DNA of 64,000 nt from Shewanella amazonensis SB2B (GTDB taxonomy: Bacteria > Pseudomonadota > Gammaproteobacteria > Enterobacterales > Shewanellaceae), in NCBI RefSeq assembly GCF_000015245.1, contig NC_008700.1:4104501-4168500 (forward strand), read 5' to 3'. The position numbers and the translations under genes were made by a program. Below are positions 35,229 through 45,186 of the stretch, piece by piece. Each line of letters begins with the position of its first letter. The first letter of the stretch is position 1. A model generated the notes under the pieces. That model had not been told where the DNA came from, searched no databases, and saw only the letters and a list, made by a program, of their open reading frames with translations.

Positions 35229-37169
35229 TCACTCCTGCCTGAATAACCCTTTCTGATAGGCAAGACTTCCCCACAAAGCCCAGGCCAAGGCGGTTTTTTG
35301 CATACTCTTGGGCTGTGGACTTGGCAGCAAGCTGCCATCTTCCGGTTGATAGGTAAAACCTTCGGGGTCGCGCTCAGGCTGCAGGATCACCAAATCCTGA
35401 CCACGCATATAGGCAAAGTTCTTGTCGTACTGCATCAGCGCCCGCCCCGGCCAATTATCGGGTGTGCGGGTCAAATCTTTCCCCAGCATGGGGTAGCGGC
35501 CAGAAACGCCTATCAGCGATAACAAGGTCGGCGCCAAATCGATTTGGCTCACCACCCGCTGGTCGCGCTTGGGCGCCACCCCATCGGCAATGATGAGGCC
35601 GGGAATACGAAAGCGATTTACCGGCACCAGATTGGCACCGCCAACACGACTGTCGTGATCCGCCACCACCAAAAATACCGTGTCCTGCCAGTAGTCGGCA
35701 TTTTTGGCGAGCTTAAAGAACTCACCTATAGCGAAATCCGCATACTTGGCGGCGTTATTACGGGTTTGCTTCGGCTGCTCATAGAGTTCGATGCGATCAT
35801 CGGGAAACTCGAAGGGATCGTGGTTACTGGAGCTGAACACCAGACTGAAGAAGGGCGTGCCCTGCTGATGCAGGCGCTTAAACTCACTGTCGGCGCGGCG
35901 CATCAGGTCTTCATCTGATACCCCCCAACTGCCCACAAAGGCCGGATTCTGGTAGTCATCCTGGTCGACGATACGGCCAAAGCCATTGCCCAGGAAGAAA
36001 CTGCGCATATTGTCAAAATGGCTTTCACCGCCATAGATAAACGAAGTGTCGTAACCCTGGCGACGTAAGAAATCGGCAATGGTGAAAAAGCCCTGTTGGC
36101 TCTTGCCCAGTTTGACTACGGCCCTGGCGGGAGTGGGGGTAAAGCCCGTGGTCACAGCCTCGATTCCGCGTACCGAGCGGGTGCCTGTGGCGAAGAGATT
36201 ATCGAAGTACCAACCTTCCTGAGACAGCGCATCGAGATTGGGCGTCAATGGCAAACCACCGAGGCTACCGACAAAACGGGCACCCAGGCTTTCCTGCAGA
36301 ATAATCACCAGATTGCGGGGCTTGCCCTGATAGGACGCTGGGTTATCCGAAAGACTGGGCAATAGGTCTGAAACAAAACGCTCAGCAGACCTGCCGCTGT
36401 CCTCGCGGATAGCAGCAATGATTTCCTCGTCCGTCAATTGACCATACATCTTGGCGGCATTTTCTTCCTGACCCATCTGAGTCATGGCAAACACCAGTGA
36501 ATAGGCCGAATTTACCGTGAGCGAATTCACCAGAGGATCGTCGCAGAAGGCCACCATGGCCGGATTGAGCGGCCTGTGCCCCAAGGTCGAGCGTGCTCCC
36601 ATCAGGGTCACAATAATCACCAGGAGTGCAAACACGGGTCGCCAGTACCAGCGCGGATAAACCAGATGGGTTGAAAGACGCCCGGATAAACGCCACCCCC
36701 CCCAGAGAATACCGGTGGACGCCAGCAGGCCAAATACCAACTCCATCGGTCTGCCACTCCAGAGCATGGACAGGACTTCTTTGGGGTAAATCAGGTATTC
36801 CACATAGAGGCGATTGGGGCGAATGCCGTATTCCTCGATGAAAGAAGGCGTTGAAAGTTCAAGAAACAGCATCAGCCACAGGCCAAGCACCAGCCAGCCT
36901 CTGAGCAGCACCAGCCACACACGGCCTATGGCGTGATTGCCGGCAAAAATCACTGTGCCCAGGGCGGCAATGCCCCACAGCCAGCACAGGGTGGCAATAT
37001 CGACCCGCGCGCCTTGCAACAGCATATGGGTCCATCCCTCAGCGGCTGCCACTCTGTCACTCTGCCACAGACCAAGTCCAATACGGCTTGCCGTCAGGGC
37101 AACCATGGCCAACAGACCAAAAATGGCTATCATCCGCCAAATGCTTTGTGGCGGTTTTGTGCTTCTCAT
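35229..37169 (-). CDS. LTA synthase-like membrane sulfatase (phosphoglycerol/phosphoethanolamine transferase type)
   Basis: 646 aa. Five N-terminal membrane helices (residues ~10-180), then a periplasmic sulfatase/alkaline-phosphatase-superfamily domain. LVIILQESLGARFVG starts the domain (metal Glu); GTRSVRGIEAVTTG holds the likely Thr nucleophile; SSNHDPFEFP and VADHDSRVGG carry metal ligands. Such enzymes (LtaS, OpgB) transfer phosphoglycerol; the acceptor here may be periplasmic glucan, which is inference. The start is 37169 with GGAG 7 nt upstream on the minus strand; a Met 24 codons earlier has none. It lies downstream of tex, after a terminator. Confidence 0.85.
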   Translation of the reverse strand: MRSTKPPQSIWRMIAIFGLLAMVALTASRIGLGLWQSDRVAAAEGWTHMLLQGARVDIATLCWLWGIAALGTVIFAGNHAIGRVWLVLLRGWLVLGLWLMLFLELSTPSFIEEYGIRPNRLYVEYLIYPKEVLSMLWSGRPMELVFGLLASTGILWGGWRLSGRLSTHLVYPRWYWRPVFALLVIIVTLMGARSTLGHRPLNPAMVAFCDDPLVNSLTVNSAYSLVFAMTQMGQEENAAKMYGQLTDEEIIAAIREDSGRSAERFVSDLLPSLSDNPASYQGKPRNLVIILQESLGARFVGSLGGLPLTPNLDALSQEGWYFDNLFATGTRSVRGIEAVTTGFTPTPARAVVKLGKSQQGFFTIADFLRRQGYDTSFIYGGESHFDNMRSFFLGNGFGRIVDQDDYQNPAFVGSWGVSDEDLMRRADSEFKRLHQQGTPFFSLVFSSSNHDPFEFPDDRIELYEQPKQTRNNAAKYADFAIGEFFKLAKNADYWQDTVFLVVADHDSRVGGANLVPVNRFRIPGLIIADGVAPKRDQRVVSQIDLAPTLLSLIGVSGRYPMLGKDLTRTPDNWPGRALMQYDKNFAYMRGQDLVILQPERDPEGFTYQPEDGSLLPSPQPKSMQKTALAWALWGSLAYQKGLFRQE

Positions 37170-37290
37170 TGTGTTACTCCAAAATCCCGCTCTTGATGGC
37201 GGTGTGTCATACGCGGGTTGTATGATACAGAACGACAACAAAAGTTCATGAAAGATTCACACAATTTTTCGATTTGACCGTAAAAAGCAA

Positions 37291-37314
37291 AAAACGCGGC
37301 CAAAGCCGCGTTTT
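37291..37314 (-). terminator. terminator of tex
   Basis: AAAACGCGGC / GCCGCGTTTT with a 4-nt loop. On the minus strand a run of six T follows the stem. It separates tex from the sulfatase gene. Confidence 0.88.
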
Positions 37315-37334
37315 CAACCGATTGAAGCTAATAC

Positions 37335-39671
37335 TTATTTCTTCATTTTGGCGAAAGCATCTGCAAACGCATTGCCCATGGCCGCATTGATAGCCTGAGG
37401 CTTCTGGGGTTTGGACTGGGGCTTGCCACCCTTGGCCTGGGCTGTTCTGGCGGCAGGCGCCCCCTTGCCCTTAGCGGCCTGAGCTGGCTGAGGTTTTTCA
37501 TCGAGCCGCATCGACAGGCCGATACGCTTACGCTCGACGTCCACTTCCATCACTTTCACCTTCACCACATCACCGGCCTTCACCACGGTATGGGGGTCGC
37601 TGACAAACTTGTCCGACAAGGAAGATATGTGTACCAGACCGTCCTGATGCACGCCCACATCCACAAAGGCACCGAAATTGGTCACGTTGGTCACCACGCC
37701 TTCGAGGATCATCTCCGGCTTCAGGTCACGAACTTCAGTCACGCCCTCTTTAAAGTGCGCCGTTTTAAACTCGCCTCGGGGGTCGCGACCGGGTTTGTCC
37801 AATTCCTTGAGAATATCCGTCACCGTGGGTAAACCAAAGGCGTCTGTGACAAAATCCCCTGCCTTCAAGGTACGGATAAGCTCGGTATTGCCGATGAGAT
37901 TAGCCAGCGGCACTTCACGGGTTTGAGCGATGGTTTCCACCAGTGAATAGGCTTCGGGGTGCACTGCCGACGCATCGAGGGGGTTATCACCCTCGCGGAT
38001 ACGCAAAAAGCCGGCGGCCTGCTCAAAGGCTTTGGGCCCGAGTCGAGGCACCTTGAGCAGCTCTTTTCGGCTCTTGAACTGGCCGTGCTCGTCGCGGTAG
38101 TCCACCAGATTTTTGGCCAGCGTCTTGTTGAGGCCAGACACCTGGCTGAGCAGGGGAACAGACGCCATGTTAACGTCCACACCCACACTGTTTACGCAGT
38201 CTTCAACCACGGCTTCCAGCGACTGGGACAGTTGGCTCTGGCTCACATCGTGTTGATACTGACCCACGCCAATGGACTTGGGCTCAATCTTGACCAACTC
38301 CGCCAGCGGGTCCTGCAAGCGACGGGCGATGGACACGGCGCCGCGGATGGACACATCCAAATCCGGAAATTCATTGGCCGCCAGCTCAGACGCCGAATAA
38401 ACAGATGCGCCCGCCTCACTTACCATGACCTTGGTGAGCGTTGGGTGATGTTCTTTGACCGCCGCAATCAATTCAGCCGCCAGCTTGTCGGTTTCGCGGG
38501 AGGCGGTGCCATTGCCCACGGCAATCAGCTCCACCTTGTGCATACTCACCAGGTTAGCCAGGGTTCTCAGCGACTTATCCCATTGATTTTGTGGCTCGTG
38601 AGGGAAAATGGTGCTGTGAGCCACCAGTTTGCCTGTGTCGTTCACCACGGCCACCTTCACGCCGGTTCTCAGCCCCGGGTCCAGCCCCATGGTCGCCTTG
38701 GAACCGGCTGGCGCCGCCATCAGCAGATCGTGCAGATTACGGGCAAAGACCTTGATGGCGTCGTCCTCGGCCTGTTCACGCAAACGGGAAATAAACTCGG
38801 TTTCCATCTGCAGCGCCACCTTGATACGCCAGGTACCGGTAACCACTGTCTTGAGCCACTTATCGGCCTCACTGTCGCCCAGGGTCAAGCCCAGATGGTT
38901 GGCGATAATGACCTCACAATAACTGCCGCTGCCGGGTTCTGAGTCCGGGTCGGCAACCATGCTCAGGCTGAGAATGCCCTCATTGCGGCCACGCAACATG
39001 GCCAGCGCCCTGTGGGAAGGAACTTTGGCCAGCAGCTCGCTGTGTTCAAAGTAATCGCGAAACTTAGCCCCTTCTTTTTCTTTGCCTTCAATCACCTTGC
39101 TTTGCAGCACGGCCACTCCAGACAGGTGTTCACGCACCTTGCGGATCAGCTCGGCATCTTCGGCAAAGCGTTCCATCAGAATGTAACGGGCACCGTCTAG
39201 CACGGCACGGGTATCGGCAAAACCGGCCTCGGTATTGATAAAGGCAGCGGCTTCGGCCTCGGGGTTTGCAGGCCGCTGCTGCAGCAAGAGGTTCGCCAGC
39301 GGTTCGATTCCGGCTTCGATGGCAATCTGTCCCTTGGTGCGGCGCTTGGGTTTATAGGGCAAATAGAGATCTTCAAGACGGGTCTTGCTGTCAGCACCCA
39401 GAATAGCGGCCTTGAGTTCGGGAGTCAGTTTGCCCTGAGCGTCGATGGAGGAGAGGATCACGTCCCTGCGGTCATTCAGCTCACGCAAATAACCAAGACG
39501 GCTGTGCAGAGTACGCAGTTGGGTGTCATCCAGCCCCCCTGTCACTTCTTTACGATAGCGGGCCACAAAGGGAACCGTGGCACCGTCATCCAGCAGGGCG
39601 ATGGTGGCAGTGACCTGCGCCTCACGGACATTCAGTTCATCGGCAATGATCCGCGCAATATTCGATGTCAT
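37335..39671 (-). CDS. tex: Tex family RNA-binding transcription accessory protein
   Basis: 778 aa. N-terminal helical region, YqgF-like RNase H fold (MGLDPGLRTGVKVAVVND), tandem helix-hairpin-helix motifs (DVNMASVPLLSQVSGLNKTL, FKSRKELLKVPRLGPKAFEQ) and a C-terminal S1 domain (ILEGVVTNVTNFGAFVDVG). A low-complexity Ala/Lys/Gln tail follows S1. Tex affects transcription and interacts with the ribosome/RNA polymerase machinery; its molecular role is not settled. It follows greB on the same strand. Confidence 0.95.
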   Translation of the reverse strand: MTSNIARIIADELNVREAQVTATIALLDDGATVPFVARYRKEVTGGLDDTQLRTLHSRLGYLRELNDRRDVILSSIDAQGKLTPELKAAILGADSKTRLEDLYLPYKPKRRTKGQIAIEAGIEPLANLLLQQRPANPEAEAAAFINTEAGFADTRAVLDGARYILMERFAEDAELIRKVREHLSGVAVLQSKVIEGKEKEGAKFRDYFEHSELLAKVPSHRALAMLRGRNEGILSLSMVADPDSEPGSGSYCEVIIANHLGLTLGDSEADKWLKTVVTGTWRIKVALQMETEFISRLREQAEDDAIKVFARNLHDLLMAAPAGSKATMGLDPGLRTGVKVAVVNDTGKLVAHSTIFPHEPQNQWDKSLRTLANLVSMHKVELIAVGNGTASRETDKLAAELIAAVKEHHPTLTKVMVSEAGASVYSASELAANEFPDLDVSIRGAVSIARRLQDPLAELVKIEPKSIGVGQYQHDVSQSQLSQSLEAVVEDCVNSVGVDVNMASVPLLSQVSGLNKTLAKNLVDYRDEHGQFKSRKELLKVPRLGPKAFEQAAGFLRIREGDNPLDASAVHPEAYSLVETIAQTREVPLANLIGNTELIRTLKAGDFVTDAFGLPTVTDILKELDKPGRDPRGEFKTAHFKEGVTEVRDLKPEMILEGVVTNVTNFGAFVDVGVHQDGLVHISSLSDKFVSDPHTVVKAGDVVKVKVMEVDVERKRIGLSMRLDEKPQPAQAAKGKGAPAARTAQAKGGKPQSKPQKPQAINAAMGNAFADAFAKMKK

Positions 39672-39795
39672 CTGTTTTACTCGTACGTCTTAAGTGTCAA
39701 TAAACACATGAAAGGATCGGCAGTGGCCCAAGAGTATCACGGCCACCCCGCAGTTTCATGCAAGTAGGCCTGCCATACCGCTTTTTGCCTGCGAC

Positions 39796-40293
39796 CTAAG
39801 CTTCCATGCCATCAAAGGGTTGATAGCGAATCTCGTTGATAAACCATTCTTTTCGTCCCGACGGGGTTTGCACCACCACCTCATCATCCACCTGTTTGCC
39901 GATAAGGGCCCGGGCCATGGGTGAATCTATGGTGATATAGCCTTTTTTGGTGTCTATTTCATCCTTACCAACAATCCGGTAACGCACAACAGCCCCTTCA
40001 TCGTTTTCCAGCTCCACCCAAGCGCCAAAGAAGACCTTGCCTTCCTGCTGGGGGGAATAATCAACGATTTTAAGTACTTCAAGACGTTTGATGAGATAGC
40101 GCACCCGGCTGTCTATTTGCCTGAGCAGGCGCTTGTTGTAGGTATAATCGGCGTTCTCGGAACGATCGCCCTGGGCCGCAGCTTCCTGCACCTTGAGGGT
40201 GATTTCGGGACGGTATTCTTTCCACAGGTACTTGAGCTCTTTGTCCAGAGCTTCCCAGCCCTTGCGGGTAATGAGATGGGCTTTTTCTGTCAT
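39796..40293 (-). CDS. greB: transcription elongation factor GreB
   Basis: 165 aa. N-terminal coiled coil with the acidic tip GDRSENADYTYNK and the C-terminal FKBP-like domain VVDYSPQQEGKVFFGAWVELE-type, IDSPMARALIGK. The protein enters the RNA polymerase secondary channel and induces transcript cleavage in backtracked complexes. KIVDYSPQQEGKVFFGAW identifies GreB rather than GreA. Divergent from ompR, the usual gammaproteobacterial order. The ribosome-binding site is weak. Confidence 0.95.
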   Translation of the reverse strand: MTEKAHLITRKGWEALDKELKYLWKEYRPEITLKVQEAAAQGDRSENADYTYNKRLLRQIDSRVRYLIKRLEVLKIVDYSPQQEGKVFFGAWVELENDEGAVVRYRIVGKDEIDTKKGYITIDSPMARALIGKQVDDEVVVQTPSGRKEWFINEIRYQPFDGMEA

Positions 40294-40495
40294 GGATATC
40301 TTGCATGGCCAACAAATCTTGAGACAGGGTTCCAGAACCGTGACTGGCTTTCAAGCCCTGCGGTGCTCAGATGATTATTGAATGTTACAAAGTCCCGGGT
40401 GCTTTTTGCGTACAAAGTGGCTAAATTTAGGATATTCGGTCACTTTTTCGGTTAAGATTCCGAAAACTTGCGTGCCAATTTGAGGGGAAGGATAC

Positions 40496-41221
40496 ATGGG
40501 ACAGGAAACCTCCAAGATTCTGGTCGTTGATGATGATATGAGACTCAGAGCCCTGCTGGAGCGCTATCTGGTGGAGCAGGGATTTCAGGTCAGAGCAGCC
40601 GCCAACGCCGAGCAAATGGACCGGCTGCTGGAGCGCGAGAATTTTCATTTACTGGTATTGGATTTGATGCTGCCCGGTGAGGATGGCCTGTCTATTTGCC
40701 GGCGATTGCGCCAGACCGGCAGCCCCCTGCCTATTATCATGCTCACTGCCAAAGGCGATGAAGTCGACCGCATTATCGGCCTTGAGCTGGGTGCAGATGA
40801 TTACCTGCCCAAACCCTTTAATCCACGGGAACTGCTGGCGCGTATCAAAGCCGTGATGCGCCGTCAAACTCAGGAAATTCCCGGTGCGCCGGCGCAGCAG
40901 GAAGAAGAAGTGGGTTTTGGTGAGTTTCATCTCAATCTGGCTACCCGCGAAATGTATCGCGGTGACGAGTCCATTGCTCTCACCAGCGGCGAGTTTGCCG
41001 TGCTTAAGGTCTTGGTGACGCATCCACGTGAACCCCTCTCCCGGGATAAGCTGATGAATCTGGCCCGGGGCCGCGATTATTCGGCACTGGAGCGTTCCAT
41101 CGACGTGCAGGTATCCCGCCTTCGACGCCTGATTGAAAAAGATCCCGCCAATCCAAGGTATATCCAAACCGTGTGGGGCCTGGGCTATGTGTTTGTACCC
41201 GACGGCAGCGCCCGTCGTTAA
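40496..41221 (+). CDS. ompR: OmpR osmoregulation response regulator
   Basis: 241 aa. Receiver with phospho-Asp56 (VLDLMLPGEDG), Lys in LPKPFNPRELLARI, a Gln-rich linker, and a winged-helix DNA-binding domain with SREPLSRDKLMNLARGR-like and YSALERSIDVQVSRLRRLIE. It partners with EnvZ to control porin genes. AAGGA lies before the ATG; envZ follows after 15 nt. Confidence 0.96.
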   Translation: MGQETSKILVVDDDMRLRALLERYLVEQGFQVRAAANAEQMDRLLERENFHLLVLDLMLPGEDGLSICRRLRQTGSPLPIIMLTAKGDEVDRIIGLELGADDYLPKPFNPRELLARIKAVMRRQTQEIPGAPAQQEEEVGFGEFHLNLATREMYRGDESIALTSGEFAVLKVLVTHPREPLSRDKLMNLARGRDYSALERSIDVQVSRLRRLIEKDPANPRYIQTVWGLGYVFVPDGSARR

Positions 41222-41236
41222 GCCCGGAGCAAAATC

Positions 41237-42553
41237 ATGAAACTTCGCTGGTGGCAGCGCTTGCTGCCCCGCAGCGCCTTCAGTCAAACCGTGATGCTGA
41301 TAGGCTGTTTGCTGTTGATTAATCAGCTGTTTTCCTATGTGTCTGTGGCGCTTTACGTCATCAAACCCAGCTATCAGCAAATCAACCAGCTCATTGCCCG
41401 GCAAATCAATTTTTTGTTTACCGAAGAGGCGGTCATTGGCCGCGAATATCTGAGTTTGGTGGATGCCCTCAATGCCAAGGTCGGCGATGGCAGCATGCAC
41501 GTTTTCAACCAAAAGCAGGCCAGGGAAGCCGGCATAGACAGCGCCACCTATTACGGTTTGCTGTCGAATCAGATGTCAGAATACCTCGGCGGCAGCGCCG
41601 AAGTACGCATCACCCAGGGCGAAACAGTGCAGATTTGGATCCGCCCGCCACAGGCGCCCAGTGTTTGGATACGGGTACCTCTGTCGAGTTTCAACGAACT
41701 GGAAATGTCGCTGCTGACCCTGTATCTGATGGTGATTGGTGCGCTCAGTGTCGCCGGCGGCTGGCTGTTTGCCCGCCGCCAGAGCAAACCCCTTAAGGCG
41801 CTGCAGAAGGCCGCCATCAATGTATCGCGGGGGGAATACCCCGAAGCCATTCCCCCTGCCGGCTCCAGTGAAATAGTGGAAGTGACCCACGCCTTTAACC
41901 AGATGGCCCACAGCATGCGAATGTTGGAACAGGACCGGGCGTTGATGATGGCGGGGATCTCCCACGATCTGCGCACACCCCTTACCCGAATTCGTCTGGC
42001 CTCTGAAATGATGGTGGATGAGGATGCCTACCTCAGAGACGGCATCATCGCCGACATCGATGACATGAACGCCATCATCAATCAGTTCATCGCCTACATA
42101 CGCCAGGATCAGGAAGCTGTTTGGGAGAAGGCCGACATCAATCAGCTGGTGAGCGAATATGCCCAGGCCGAGTCCAAACGTGATGGGGTAATTGAACTGG
42201 CACTCGGCCCCTGTATAGGGATCCCGGTGCAGGTTATCGCCATCAAACGGGTGCTGGGTAATCTGGTAGAAAACGCCTTTCGCTATGGTCGGGGCTGGAT
42301 ACGCATTTCAACCCGGATGGAGAAGTCCTCTTTGGTGCTAACCGTGGAAGATAACGGCCCCGGCATTCCGGTTGATCAAATCCCCAAACTCTTTCAACCC
42401 TTTACCCAGGGCGACATGGCGCGGGGCAGCCTTGGCTCCGGTCTGGGGCTGGCCATTATCAAGCGCATTGTCGACCGCCATCAGGGCAAGGTGAAACTCA
42501 GTAACCGGGTTGAAGGTGGTCTGAAAGCCGAGGTATTTTTACCGCTGGAATAA
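41237..42553 (+). CDS. envZ: EnvZ osmosensor histidine kinase
   Basis: 438 aa inner-membrane kinase/phosphatase for OmpR. Two membrane helices (~15-38 and ~158-178) flank a periplasmic domain of ~120 residues, followed by HAMP, the dimerisation domain with phospho-His243 (ISHDLRTPLTRIRLA, the same number as E. coli) and the ATPase domain (NLVENAFRYG, VEDNGPGIP, GSGLGLAI). GGAG lies 8 nt before the ATG. Confidence 0.96.
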   Translation: MKLRWWQRLLPRSAFSQTVMLIGCLLLINQLFSYVSVALYVIKPSYQQINQLIARQINFLFTEEAVIGREYLSLVDALNAKVGDGSMHVFNQKQAREAGIDSATYYGLLSNQMSEYLGGSAEVRITQGETVQIWIRPPQAPSVWIRVPLSSFNELEMSLLTLYLMVIGALSVAGGWLFARRQSKPLKALQKAAINVSRGEYPEAIPPAGSSEIVEVTHAFNQMAHSMRMLEQDRALMMAGISHDLRTPLTRIRLASEMMVDEDAYLRDGIIADIDDMNAIINQFIAYIRQDQEAVWEKADINQLVSEYAQAESKRDGVIELALGPCIGIPVQVIAIKRVLGNLVENAFRYGRGWIRISTRMEKSSLVLTVEDNGPGIPVDQIPKLFQPFTQGDMARGSLGSGLGLAIIKRIVDRHQGKVKLSNRVEGGLKAEVFLPLE

Positions 42554-42621
42554 GTCAGCTTCATAAAATTGTCATCCTATCGTCATAAGCTGATGAAAAT
42601 CGGCCTTAAACGTGAATCCGG

Positions 42622-44565
42622 ATGAAAATTTCGACCCTGTCTCTGGGCGCATCTGCCTTGCTGTTGGTACTGGCAAGCCTGATGGCCGCCACCCTGTTGT
42701 GGACCAGCAATCAGCGGCAGCAACTGGAATTCCAAACCAGCGAGCTCAATCGACTGCAGCAACACTTTGTCATTGATGTCAGGCGTTTACTCGAGTCATA
42801 CCTCACCAGTGGCGATGCCAGCCGCTTGGAGGACGCACGCAATCAATTAGCCGAAATGAGCACATCGCTGGCAGTATTGGAGCCCTCCCAGGCCAGGTTA
42901 CTGGCAAGCAGGCTCGACATCTTTGGCACCGAACTCGATGGCAAATACCGCGCAGCCGGCAAGCTGGCCGGTAACCCACGCCAATTGTTATCCCACGCTG
43001 AGACTGAGCTGCTCGACTTTAACCGCCTGTTGGCCGCCTATGCCCGTGAAGGACTGGAAACCTCGCCCGACAAGGCAAACCAACTTCTTGACCTGACTGC
43101 CGAACTCCCTCCCCTTGTTTACGCCTTGTCCCAGCAAACCCACGGCTATCTTATTGACAAAGATACTCGTCTTAAGGGCATTCTGGATTCGAGTCTGGAC
43201 AGCCTCGAGCAATGGCGCGCTGCGCTCACCAAGGCGCCTTTACTTGGGCTACTGGAAACCCTGGATGAAGATTCTCTGATGCCCGGCGAAGCCCCCCCAC
43301 CGGCACAGGACAGGGCCGAAGGCCTGATAGCCGAACTCGACAGTCTCAGCGGACGCTATCGCCGTGAAATCGACAATACCCACAAGCTGCTGACCGACAA
43401 CCAACAAACCCAGGCCGCGCTGCGCACAGCCATTGCCGATACCGAAAGTCTGCTACTCGCCATGGTTGACGAGCAGGATCAGCGCAGCCAACGCCTCAAG
43501 CAGCAAATGCAGCTTATTCTCTATGCCATGGCAGCTGCACTGGCTATCTATGCCTTCTTCTATCTGGTGATACAGCAAAAAAGGGTGGTGAAGCCACTCA
43601 AACGACTCAATCAGGCGTTTATGCAGCTCACAGAAACCGGGCAGCGGCAGCAATTGGATGTCCGCAGTCGTTGCGAAACCGGTCAGATAGCCGGCCACTT
43701 TAACCGTCTGCTGCACCGCTTTGAAGAAGAAGACGAAGCGCAGCGGCACAGGATCAGCGGCATTTCAGCCACCCTCGACCAACTCAGACGCCAAATCGCC
43801 GACATGGCCAACAGTGCCGAGGCCACAGGTGAGATTGTCACCCAGGCGCAGGAACGCACCGACGAGTTAAAAATGCTGGCCAGCGAGGTCAGCGACAACT
43901 CCACCCAGGTGGCCAGCGACGCCAACATCACGGTGGAGCGTATGACTCAAAGTCAGGCGGGTGCAGAAGAAATGCTGAGCGCAATCAAGGAAACCCGCGG
44001 TGCCGTTGAAGATTGCAATAGCTCACTGCTGAGCCTGAACGGTTCCGTCAGTAAGGTCGCCGGCATCATAGACGTGATTGGAAATATCGCCGAACAAACC
44101 AACCTGCTGGCCCTCAACGCCGCTATCGAAGCTGCCAGAGCCGGAGAACAGGGGCGCGGCTTTGCTGTGGTGGCCGATGAGGTACGCAGCCTGTCTCAGC
44201 GCACCCAGGTTTCGCTCAAGGAAATCCAGAATATTCTGGGTGAACTCAAAGGCGCCAGCGATCAATTGGCACTGAGAGTGAATGGCATAGATTCAGCCAC
44301 GGGAACACAGCAACAAAAGGCCAGCCAGCTGTGGGAAGCGGCCGAGGCTGTCCGGGAACATGCTGGAGTGATGGCGGGCACCGCCGAAGAGGGGCTAAAC
44401 AATGCCAGAACCCAAATGCTCTGCCTTGAAGCTTTTAACGACGCCATGACCGCCCTGTTGGCCCAATCAGGTCAGGCAGTCAAGGATAGCCAGGCCATTG
44501 CCGCCGAAGTTGCCACCCAGGTTGCCGCCATCGAACACGCCCTGAGTGGCAAGGTACAGACCTAA
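42622..44565 (+). CDS. methyl-accepting chemotaxis protein
   Basis: 647 aa. Membrane helix 1 (~10-28), a long helical periplasmic region (~30-290, with many Gln/Leu heptad-like stretches, perhaps a helical-bundle sensor), membrane helix 2 (~293-315), HAMP (VVKPLKRLNQAF), and a signalling domain with IAEQTNLLALNAAIEAARAG and EQGRGFAVVADEVRSLSQRT. No C-terminal pentapeptide. No gene-specific ligand clue. It follows envZ by 68 nt and probably has its own promoter; I see no convincing sigma28 sequence. Confidence 0.9.
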   Translation: MKISTLSLGASALLLVLASLMAATLLWTSNQRQQLEFQTSELNRLQQHFVIDVRRLLESYLTSGDASRLEDARNQLAEMSTSLAVLEPSQARLLASRLDIFGTELDGKYRAAGKLAGNPRQLLSHAETELLDFNRLLAAYAREGLETSPDKANQLLDLTAELPPLVYALSQQTHGYLIDKDTRLKGILDSSLDSLEQWRAALTKAPLLGLLETLDEDSLMPGEAPPPAQDRAEGLIAELDSLSGRYRREIDNTHKLLTDNQQTQAALRTAIADTESLLLAMVDEQDQRSQRLKQQMQLILYAMAAALAIYAFFYLVIQQKRVVKPLKRLNQAFMQLTETGQRQQLDVRSRCETGQIAGHFNRLLHRFEEEDEAQRHRISGISATLDQLRRQIADMANSAEATGEIVTQAQERTDELKMLASEVSDNSTQVASDANITVERMTQSQAGAEEMLSAIKETRGAVEDCNSSLLSLNGSVSKVAGIIDVIGNIAEQTNLLALNAAIEAARAGEQGRGFAVVADEVRSLSQRTQVSLKEIQNILGELKGASDQLALRVNGIDSATGTQQQKASQLWEAAEAVREHAGVMAGTAEEGLNNARTQMLCLEAFNDAMTALLAQSGQAVKDSQAIAAEVATQVAAIEHALSGKVQT

Positions 44566-44577
44566 TCCAGACCCGGC

Positions 44578-45051
44578 TTACAGAGCGGCCAACACCACTT
44601 CGGCTTTGCTGACTTCGAAGGCTTTTGGCGCTTCAACATTCAGTAAGGTGACCACGCCATTGTCTACCACCATGGCATAGCGCTGCGAACGCACACCGCC
44701 GAATGCCCCGGTGTCCATGGTCAGGCCCAAAGCCTGGGTAAATTGACCATCGCCATCGGCCAGCATCTTAATCTCAGCGGCATTCTGGGCATCACCCCAG
44801 GCCTTCATTACAAACGCATCGTTCACGGAAATGCAGGCGATAAAGTCGACACCTTTGGCCTTTATCTCGTCGGCCAGCACCACGTAGCCGGGCAGGTGAG
44901 CCGCCGAGCAGGTAGGGGTGAAAGCACCGGGAACGGCAAAAACGACGGCTTTTTTGCCGGCAAACAGGCTTTGTACATCATGGTTCACCATGCCATCGGC
45001 GGTGAGTTCGGCCAGCTGGCCCACAGGCAGAGATTGACCTGTCGTGATCAT
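44578..45051 (-). CDS. Prx5-type peroxiredoxin
   Basis: 157 aa cytoplasmic thiol peroxidase reducing peroxides at the expense of thioredoxin or glutaredoxin. The peroxidatic Cys48 is in VPGAFTPTCSAAHLPGY, the Prx5/AhpC-TSA signature; a second Cys (Cys72, FIACISVND) may resolve. PGAFTPTCS is typical of bacterial Prx5 without a fused glutaredoxin domain. GGAG lies 7 nt before the ATG. It follows the convergent MCP gene by 12 nt. Confidence 0.92.
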   Translation of the reverse strand: MITTGQSLPVGQLAELTADGMVNHDVQSLFAGKKAVVFAVPGAFTPTCSAAHLPGYVVLADEIKAKGVDFIACISVNDAFVMKAWGDAQNAAEIKMLADGDGQFTQALGLTMDTGAFGGVRSQRYAMVVDNGVVTLLNVEAPKAFEVSKAEVVLAAL

Positions 45052-45135
45052 AATAAGCTCCAGAGAGGGATTGTTTTCACCATGCTACTCCCTTTGACGC
45101 GGCACAAACACCGAGAAAAAGCAGGGGCAAAAAAC

Positions 45136-45163
45136 ACAAACGGCACCCTAGGGTGCCGTTTGT
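45136..45163 (-). terminator. perfect palindrome terminator after the small unknown gene
   Basis: 28-nt perfect palindrome: two 14-nt arms ACAAACGGCACCCT and its complement. On the minus strand it is followed by GTTTTTTG, making an intrinsic terminator 24 nt beyond the stop of the 81-aa gene. Confidence 0.8.
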
Positions 45164-45186
45164 TACAGAGTTGACCGTCAGGGCCA

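Noticed and set aside
37959..38942. 327-codon open frame opposite tex
   Set aside because: Shadow of the tex coding frame; composition is His/Arg/Gln-rich and no domain is recognisable.
42554..42621. Sigma28 flagellar promoter before the MCP gene at 42622
   Set aside because: TAAA is present at 42564-42567, but spacing is short and the -10 reads CGTCATAA instead of GCCGATAA.
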